Notes under the pieces: model-generated
What the model saw: only the letters and a program-made list of their open reading frames with translations
The model's database searches: none
What the model was told of the DNA's origin: nothing
NCBI GenBank assembly: GCA_964648215.1
Contig: CAZYMF010000174.1
Location: 1-10,370, forward strand
DNA from: CAZYMF01 sp964648215
GTDB lineage: Bacteria > Desulfobacterota > Binatia > HRBIN30 > JACQVA1
Length of the DNA stretch: 10,370 bases
Reading direction: 5' to 3'
Part shown: in pieces, positions 6,036-10,370 of the stretch
Layout of the letters: each line of letters starts with the position of its first letter
Numbering within the stretch: the stretch's first letter is position 1
Position numbers and translations under genes: made by a program

Positions 6036-7139
6036 TCAGCGCGGGCGGTAGCCGAAGGGCTGCAACGCAACGCTGGTGGCGCGCTCGGTGAGCAGCTCGG
6101 CGATCAGCAGGCCGGTGATCGGCGCCAGGAGAATCCCGTTGCGGTGGTGACCGGTGGCGAGCAGCAGGTTGTCGAAGCCGCGCGCGGGGCCGATGAGCGG
6201 ACGTCGAATCGTCGGGCACGGTCGCACTCCGGCCCAGCTGCGCGACACGGTCGCGTCGGCGAGCGTCGGCATCATGCGCAGCGCGCGGCGCAGCAGGATG
6301 CCGGCACCCCTGGCGGTCGGCATCGCCTCGTCCGTCTCCTCGTGCGTGCCGCCGACGAGCAGCTCGCCGTCGGGTCGAGGGACCAGGTAACCGTCGCCCC
6401 ACGCCACGGTGCGCAAGGGCAGGGGGCTGCGCGGCCGCAGCGCCAGCATCTCACCGCGCGCCGGGCGCAGCGGCAGCCGTAGCCGCAGCATACGGGCGAT
6501 CTCGACCGACCACGCGCCGGCGGCGAGCACGACCACGCCGGGGCTGAACCACTCGGCGCCGGCGCGCACGCGCAGCACGCGCTGCCGGCCGGTCTCGACC
6601 GCCGTCACCGGCGTCCCTAGCTGTACGGCGGCGCCGCGGCGCCGGGCCGCCGCGGCGAGGGCGGCGGTGAAGCGCTCGCTGTCGATGGTATGGTCGTCGG
6701 CGAAACAGGCGCCGGCGACGATCTGAGCCGAGACGTCGGGCTCGAGCTCCCGCGTCGCCCCGGCGTCGAGCCACTCGGCGCCAAAGCCCTGAGCCCGGCG
6801 GCGATGGCACAGACGGCGCAGCGCCTCGGCCTCGCGCGTCGTGAACGCGAGCTCCACGAGGCCGCGCTGCACGTAGCGCGCGTCCATCCCGGTCTCGGCA
6901 TGCAGCGCGGCGACCAGATCGGGAAACATCGCCGCGCTGCGCCGGCGCAGATCGAAGAGGACGCCCCGGGCGCGGCTGCTGCCGACCGCCAGCACCCCGG
7001 CGGCCGCGTTCGCGGCGCCGGCGCCGATGCCGGCACGCTCGACCAGGACGACGCGCAGCGACGACAGGCGCGTCAGGTGATAGGCGACGGCACAGCCGAT
7101 CACGCCCCCGCCGAGGATCAGGACGTCCGGCTGGCGCAT
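6036..7139 (-). CDS. thiO: FAD-dependent glycine oxidase / D-amino-acid oxidase family, ThiO-like
   Basis: Predicted 367-residue flavoenzyme, a usual length for ThiO. The N-terminal Rossmann motif VLILGGGVIGCAVA (6-19) with Glu35 at the end of strand 2 binds the FAD adenosine. The C-terminus has GHHRNGILLAP (330-340), which closely matches the ThiO signature GH(Y/F)RNGILLAP. In thiamine synthesis ThiO oxidises glycine to iminoacetate for the thiazole ring; relatives act on other D-amino acids or sarcosine. No other thi gene is visible here, so the role rests on the signature alone. ATG 7139 has no clear ribosome-binding site. The gene starts 16 bases after the stop of the small secreted-protein gene, so translation may depend on that upstream gene. 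The 96 bases after it hold no strong terminator, only a 4-bp stem around 6009-6020. Confidence 0.82.
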   Translation of the reverse strand: MRQPDVLILGGGVIGCAVAYHLTRLSSLRVVLVERAGIGAGAANAAAGVLAVGSSRARGVLFDLRRRSAAMFPDLVAALHAETGMDARYVQRGLVELAFTTREAEALRRLCHRRRAQGFGAEWLDAGATRELEPDVSAQIVAGACFADDHTIDSERFTAALAAAARRRGAAVQLGTPVTAVETGRQRVLRVRAGAEWFSPGVVVLAAGAWSVEIARMLRLRLPLRPARGEMLALRPRSPLPLRTVAWGDGYLVPRPDGELLVGGTHEETDEAMPTARGAGILLRRALRMMPTLADATVSRSWAGVRPCPTIRRPLIGPARGFDNLLLATGHHRNGILLAPITGLLIAELLTERATSVALQPFGYRPR

Positions 7140-7155
7140 CGCGGCGGACAGCGCG

Positions 7156-7530
7156 TCAGCGGCCGCCGGTATCCCAGGGACCGAAACGCAGCGGCTCCCG
7201 GCCCTCGAGGATGTCGGGGGTCAGAAATGCCTGGCCGCGGCAGAGGTTCCAGGTGTCGTCGGCGGCGTGCCGGTTGCCGCCGGTGAGCCAACCGGTGAGC
7301 CCGGTCAGGATCGCCCCGGTGACGCTGACGGCGAAGCGAACCGGAACGTAGACGAGGTTCGCCGCGGCGGCGCCGAAGGCCGCACCCGGCTCCGGCGTGC
7401 GGTCGGCGCGAGCGGCCGTGGCAGCCGCGGATTCCTCCGGCATCGCGTAGTCGCCCTGCGCCAGCGCGCCGCGGGCCGGGACGAGGCAAGCGGCAAACAA
7501 GAGAGCTGCGAGTGTCGATCGACTGAGCAT
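7156..7530 (-). CDS. Small secreted protein of unknown function
   Basis: Predicted 124 residues with a clear signal peptide (about 1-24, MLSRSTLAALLFAACLVP core, AXA-type cleavage at ALA|Q). The mature protein has a short Ala/Glu-rich start, a Gly/Ala-rich hydrophobic stretch at about 51-85 that could insert in or lie on a membrane, a single Cys97, and a polar tail with WNLCRGQAFLTPDILEGREPLRF. The pairing of NLVYVPVR with a later FLTPDILEG-like tail resembles small exported proteins I associate with high-GC deltaproteobacterial and Binatota genomes; this is recollection, not a verified match. The start at 7530 gives GGAGG at a spacing of 8 bases, better than the in-frame ATG at 7536 (spacing 2) or the start at 7578, both of which would bury the signal peptide. 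It is the first gene before the ThiO-like oxidase. Confidence 0.7.
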   Translation of the reverse strand: MLSRSTLAALLFAACLVPARGALAQGDYAMPEESAAATAARADRTPEPGAAFGAAAANLVYVPVRFAVSVTGAILTGLTGWLTGGNRHAADDTWNLCRGQAFLTPDILEGREPLRFGPWDTGGR

Positions 7531-7680
7531 GACCATGTCCTCCGCGCGAAGAATAACCCGCGACGGCGAAGCTGTCACCCGCTTTTATGCAGCGCCGTGC
7601 GCGGCGGGGCGGCCGCGGCCACCGGCGCCGGGTGTCGGGTTGTGGCGCCTCACCCTTCATGGTAAGCGGCACGAGTTTCC
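7531..7680. promoter_or_regulatory. Divergent intergenic region between the secreted-protein and TetA-like MFS genes
   Basis: This 150-base gap must serve two outward-facing genes. Its left end holds the minus-strand promoter candidate described separately. The rest is G+C-rich, with a palindrome CCGGCGCCGG at 7622-7631 and a 5-bp stem (7630-7634 with 7651-7655). I find no convincing plus-strand -35/-10 pair and no regulator gene beside it. Confidence 0.4.
7550..7578 (-). promoter_or_regulatory. Candidate sigma-70 promoter of the small secreted-protein and ThiO-like genes
   Basis: On the minus strand GTGACA (7573-7578, 5 of 6) and TATTCT (7550-7555, 4 of 6) are separated by 17 bases, the best-matching promoter pair I found in the window. 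Transcription would start near 7543, almost on the GGAGG (complement of 7539-7543) that serves ATG 7530, giving a leader of only about 13 bases. That closeness is unusual and leaves some doubt. Confidence 0.42.
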
Positions 7681-8910
7681 ATGAACGAGCCACAGACCCG
7701 ATCGGATCGCTCCGTTCTGAGCATTGTCTTTGTCACCGTCTTCGTCGACCTGCTCGGCTTCGGCATCGTCATCCCGTTGCTGCCGTACTACGCGGAGACC
7801 TTCCATGCCTCGGGCTTCGTCGCCGGCGCGGTGGTGGCCTCCTACTCGGCGATGCAGTTCGTCTTCGCCCCGCTGTGGGGCCGCTTGTCGGATCGCATCG
7901 GCCGGCGCCCGGTGATCCTGATCAGCCTGGCCGCGTCGACGCTCTCCTACGTCATGTTCGCGGCGGCGCAGGGTCTCGGTCTCCTGTTCGCCTCGCGCCT
8001 GCTGGCGGGAGCGGGCGGGGCCAACATCCCCGTGGCGCAGGCCTTCATCGCCGACACCACGAGCGAGCGGGATCGGGCCAAGGGCATGGGATTGATCGGC
8101 GCGGCCTTCGGTCTCGGCTTCACCTTCGGTCCGGCGATCGGCGGCGTGCTGGCGGTGCACGGCCACTGGGCGCCGGGCGTGGCGGCGGCGGTGATCTGCG
8201 GCCTCAACCTGCTGCTGGCCCTGGCCCGGCTGCCCGAGTCGCTGCCCGCAGAGCAGCGCCGCCAGCGGGCCGCGAAGCGGGTCACTCACCCCCTGTTCGA
8301 GCTCGCGCAGGCAGTGCGGCGGCCGGGCTTGGCGCTGCTGCTCGGCCTGTTCGCCGCGGCGATATTCTCGTTCTCCACCATGGAGACCACGCTGTCGCTG
8401 CTGTGCGCGACGTCGTTCCACCTCCACGCGACACAGATCTACTGGCTGTTCGGCTACATGGGCCTGGTGACCAGCGTGGTTCAGGGCGGCCTGATCGGCC
8501 GCCTGGCGCAGCGGATGAGCGAGCGTCACCTGACCGTCGCCGGATGCGGCCTGCTGGCTCTGGGGCTGCTGGCGACGCCGCTGAGCCGCCCGGTGACGTC
8601 CTTGCTGGTGGCGCTGGGGGCGCTGGCGGTGGGCCAGGGAATCGCCTCGCCGACGCTGGCCAGTCTGATCTCGAAGGCGACCGAAGCCGGGGAGCAGGGA
8701 GGCGTGCTCGGGCTGTCGCAGTCTCTGGGCAGTCTGGCCCGTATCGTGGGACCGCTTTGGGGCGGCTTGCTCTTCGACGGCGTCGGGCCGGCGGCGCCGT
8801 ATCTGACCACGGGAGTGCTGATGGTGCTCGCCAGCGCGTGGGCGCTGCGCATTCGCGCCGGCGGGCCGGTGGAGGTGCCGGCCGTGGCGAGCGCGCGGGC
8901 GAGCGGGTGA
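7681..8910 (+). CDS. MFS transporter, TetA-like drug:H+ antiporter (DHA1) family
   Basis: Predicted 409-residue, 12-helix inner-membrane carrier. Helix 1 carries the TetA/DHA1 hallmark FVDLLGFGIVIPLLPYY (21-37). Motif A is GRLSDRIGRRP (67-77), the motif-B-like RLLAGAGGA follows at 106-114, and motif C, the antiporter signature, is GAAFGLGFTFGPAIGG (140-155). It probably exports a small hydrophobic compound or metabolite in exchange for protons. TetA-like sequence does not by itself show tetracycline resistance, and chromosomal relatives are common. The ATG start fits the family but has no strong ribosome-binding site. It faces away from the small secreted-protein gene across a 150-base region. 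Its stop is 10 bases before the HemJ-like gene, which suggests one transcript. Confidence 0.9.
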   Translation: MNEPQTRSDRSVLSIVFVTVFVDLLGFGIVIPLLPYYAETFHASGFVAGAVVASYSAMQFVFAPLWGRLSDRIGRRPVILISLAASTLSYVMFAAAQGLGLLFASRLLAGAGGANIPVAQAFIADTTSERDRAKGMGLIGAAFGLGFTFGPAIGGVLAVHGHWAPGVAAAVICGLNLLLALARLPESLPAEQRRQRAAKRVTHPLFELAQAVRRPGLALLLGLFAAAIFSFSTMETTLSLLCATSFHLHATQIYWLFGYMGLVTSVVQGGLIGRLAQRMSERHLTVAGCGLLALGLLATPLSRPVTSLLVALGALAVGQGIASPTLASLISKATEAGEQGGVLGLSQSLGSLARIVGPLWGGLLFDGVGPAAPYLTTGVLMVLASAWALRIRAGGPVEVPAVASARASG

Positions 8911-8920
8911 GGGGCGAGCG

Positions 8921-9337
8921 ATGTTGTGGATCAAGGCATTGCACGTGATCGCGGTGATCGTCTGGGCCGGGCCGCTGCTGCTGGTCACCCAGATGCTGAC
9001 CGCGCACGCCAGCGAGGCCGACGGCGGCCGCGAGCTCCTCGGGCGGATCGAGCTGCGGATGTTCAACTCGATCATCAACCCGGCGGCCGCGGTGGTCCTG
9101 GTCAGCGGTCTGCTGCTGATCCTCGGGGCGCCGACGTTCTACATGAAGGCCGGCTGGTTCCACCTCAAGCTGTTGCTCGCCCTGGGGATGTTCGGCATCC
9201 ACATCCGGGTCTTCCAGCGCATGCGGCGGTTGATCCGTGATCCCGGCGGCGCCTCGGCCCGCGAGTTCCAGATCCTGCACGGCGTCTGCGCCTTGCTCAT
9301 GATCGTGATCGTGATCGCGGTGATCGTGAAGCCGTAG
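8921..9337 (+). CDS. hemJ: HemJ/CopD-family four-helix membrane protein, probable protoporphyrinogen IX oxidase
   Basis: Predicted 138 residues, the usual HemJ length, with four hydrophobic helices (about 7-27, 51-70, 79-98, 119-137). The start MLWIKALHVIAVIVWAG and the end LLMIVIVIAVIVKP match the family ends closely. His8 in helix 1, the FNSIINPA segment before helix 2, Lys83 in WFHLK and His94 in helix 3 are where HemJ has its conserved polar residues. HemJ oxidises protoporphyrinogen IX to protoporphyrin IX late in haem synthesis and binds haem b. However, the typical Arg-containing stretch after helix 1 is replaced by LLVTQMLTAHA, and the usual NE-PT before helix 4 is replaced by LHGVCA. 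It may therefore be a divergent HemJ or another CopD-like haem protein. GAGGGG lies over the MFS stop, 6 bases before the ATG. Confidence 0.72.
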   Translation: MLWIKALHVIAVIVWAGPLLLVTQMLTAHASEADGGRELLGRIELRMFNSIINPAAAVVLVSGLLLILGAPTFYMKAGWFHLKLLLALGMFGIHIRVFQRMRRLIRDPGGASAREFQILHGVCALLMIVIVIAVIVKP

Positions 9338-9345
9338 GTCGATCG

Positions 9346-10056
9346 ATGGCGCGGACCGCCGAGCTCACGTTCGATCGCGAGGGTGCCGTGCTGCGCGGCT
9401 ACGCCGCCTGGCCGGAGACGGGCGGACCGTTTCCGGCGCTGCTGGTGATTCACGACGTGCGCGGCCTCTACGAACACTATCGCGACGTCACCCGGCGTCT
9501 GGCCGACGAGGGGTTCTTCGGCTTCGCCCTCGACTTGTACAGTCGCGAAGGGGCGCCGGAGCTTCCCGACATGGAGGCCGTCTTCCGTTGGCTGCGACAG
9601 CTTCCCGATCGCCGCGTCCTCGACGACATCGAGGCGGCGGCGGCATTTCTGGCGCGGCGATCCGAGGTGCGCGCCGAGGCCATCGGCATCACCGGTTTCT
9701 GCATGGGCGGTCAGTACGCGCTGCTGGCAGCTTGCACGGTCAAGCGCCTGGCCGCCGCCGTCAGCTGGTACGGGATGCTGCGCGACGCGGAGAAGGACGA
9801 CCCGCTCGATCTTGCCCCCAACCTGGGCTGCCCCTACCTCGGGCTGTTCGGGGAGGAGGACGCCCTCATCCCCCTGGCCGACGTCGCCGAGCTCGGCGCC
9901 ATCCTGCAACGCGCGGCCAAGACCTTCACGATCAAGACATACCCGGGCGCCGGCCACGCATTCTTCAATGACACGCGTCCCGATGCCTACCGCCCGGACG
10001 CGGCCGCCGATGCCTGGCCGCGCGCCGTCGGCTTTCTGCACCGGCACCTCGGCTGA
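9346..10056 (+). CDS. Dienelactone hydrolase family protein
   Basis: Predicted 236-residue cytoplasmic alpha/beta hydrolase, the normal length for the family. The catalytic triad is complete: Cys119 in GFCMGG (117-122), Asp172 in GEEDALIP, and His204 in GAGHAFFND (201-209). Classical enzymes open dienelactones in chloroaromatic breakdown, but most genomic homologues act on unknown esters or lactones. The Glu that usually follows the first active-site His (HE..G) is Asp37 here (IHDVRG), a conservative change next to the catalytic Cys. ATG 9346 is 8 bases after the HemJ-like stop, with AGG overlapping that stop codon 7 bases upstream. This is the third gene of the MFS, HemJ-like, hydrolase cluster. 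No other aromatic-degradation gene is nearby. Confidence 0.92.
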   Translation: MARTAELTFDREGAVLRGYAAWPETGGPFPALLVIHDVRGLYEHYRDVTRRLADEGFFGFALDLYSREGAPELPDMEAVFRWLRQLPDRRVLDDIEAAAAFLARRSEVRAEAIGITGFCMGGQYALLAACTVKRLAAAVSWYGMLRDAEKDDPLDLAPNLGCPYLGLFGEEDALIPLADVAELGAILQRAAKTFTIKTYPGAGHAFFNDTRPDAYRPDAAADAWPRAVGFLHRHLG

Positions 10057-10069
10057 CCCCGCCGACCGA

Positions 10070-10100
10070 GGACGATCTTCGTCCGCGACCGCAATAATTT
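10070..10100 (+). terminator. Possible weak terminator after the dienelactone hydrolase gene
   Basis: GGACGA (10070-10075) and TCGTCC (10079-10084) form a perfect 6-bp stem with a 3-base loop, 14 bases after the stop codon. An AT-rich stretch AATAATTT follows about 10 bases later rather than directly, so intrinsic termination would be inefficient. The remaining bases to 10228 hold small palindromes and no clear promoter. Confidence 0.3.
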
Positions 10101-10228
10101 GCCGCTCCGACGCCGCGCGGCGGCTCGCTGGCCCGCATCCGCCATGGCGTCAGGCATGCGCAGCCGCGCGCCACAGCCTATTTCACAAGGCTGGCGGTCT
10201 CGGTACGAAAGCCGCTTAGGCTCTCACC

Positions 10229-10370
10229 ATGCGGCTCTCCTGGCGACGGGTTCTCCTCGTGGCGCTGGTGCTGGGGTTGACCTCCCGGTATGCCGGCGCG
10301 GCAACGTACTACGTCGATCCGGCCGGTGACGATACCGGACCGGGCACGGCGGCGGCGCCGTGGCAGACGA
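10229..10370 (+). CDS. Secreted protein, probable right-handed parallel beta-helix family (3' truncated)
   Basis: An ATG at 10229 opens a frame that runs off the window end, giving 47 residues. Residues 1-24 form a signal peptide (MRLSWRR start, hydrophobic VLLVALVLGL, cleavage near AGA|A). The mature part begins TYYVDPAGDDTGPGTAAAPW, which matches the usual N-terminus of exported parallel beta-helix (PbH1, DUF1565-like) proteins, typically YYVdpaGnD.npGt...PW.t. Such proteins often bind or cleave polysaccharide, but many have no known activity. AGG lies 8 bases before the ATG. The visible part holds no repeat turns yet, so the family call rests on the N-terminal motif. It follows the hydrolase gene after 172 non-coding bases and is probably a separate unit. 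Confidence 0.62.
   Translation, partial: MRLSWRRVLLVALVLGLTSRYAGAATYYVDPAGDDTGPGTAAAPWQT

Noticed and set aside
4882..6402. Minus-strand open frame of 506 codons bridging the reductase and ThiO-like genes
   Set aside because: It crosses two well-supported genes in another frame and translates to Arg/Ala/Pro-rich sequence without motifs.
7587..9280. Several long open frames on both strands over the TetA-like MFS and HemJ-like genes
   Set aside because: All are Arg/Gly/Ala/Pro-rich shadows of genes with clear family motifs. None has its own plausible start context or domain.
9302..9328. Short GATCGT-like tandem repeat at the end of the HemJ-like gene
   Set aside because: It simply encodes alternating Ile and Val in the last membrane helix; codon bias explains the periodicity.
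9139..10047. Minus-strand open frame of 302 codons opposite the dienelactone hydrolase gene
   Set aside because: It is antisense to an intact Cys-Asp-His hydrolase and shows no recognisable fold or motif.
1..10370. CRISPR array, tRNA/rRNA genes, insertion sequence or phage remnants
   Set aside because: No regularly spaced repeats, cloverleaf sequences, transposase or integrase motifs, or terminal inverted repeats with target duplications were seen on either strand.

Overview
The window is about two-thirds G+C and densely coding, with codon use skewed to G/C at third positions. It reads as ordinary chromosome from a Gram-negative bacterium: a penicillin-binding D-Ala-D-Ala carboxypeptidase carrying a SPOR (septal peptidoglycan-binding) domain, a HemJ-like protein, a ThiO-like oxidase and several signal-peptide proteins. 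The gene mix and one small secreted protein recall high-GC deltaproteobacterial or Binatota-type genomes, but that placement is inference from memory. I see no transposase, phage gene, tRNA, rRNA, CRISPR array or integration site.

Layout. (1) Plus strand, 1-1453: the tail of an unrecognised gene and an MFS carrier of the FYGWW (MCT/OFA-like) type. (2) Minus strand, 1411-7530: read in transcription order, a small secreted protein and a ThiO-like FAD oxidase, then an aldo/keto reductase, a metallo-beta-lactamase-fold hydrolase and a flippase-like membrane protein (LPG-synthase TM family), and last the SPOR-type carboxypeptidase behind its own AT-rich promoter region. The carboxypeptidase and the first MFS gene converge and their coding regions overlap by 43 bases. 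(3) Plus strand, 7681-end: a TetA-like MFS carrier, a HemJ/CopD-like four-helix membrane protein and a dienelactone-hydrolase-family protein as a tight operon, then the start of a secreted protein that probably folds as a parallel beta-helix.

How the genes may work together. The carboxypeptidase trims peptidoglycan and is probably drawn to division septa by SPOR. The reductase, hydrolase and flippase-like genes look co-transcribed, with 49- and 59-base gaps, but share no known pathway. The MFS, HemJ-like and dienelactone-hydrolase genes are spaced 10 and 8 bases apart, with ribosome-binding sites lying over the preceding stop codons, so they are probably one transcript.

No stretch longer than about 205 bases lacks a gene. 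The longest non-coding one (2596-2798) holds a run of G+C-rich stem-loops and a promoter candidate. The most notable non-coding element is a perfect 8-bp inverted repeat (3909-3945) whose second arm carries the likely ribosome-binding site and abuts the GTG start of the flippase-like gene. I did not find convincing evidence of a wholly new system. The findings are local oddities on a largely housekeeping and accessory-metabolism background.
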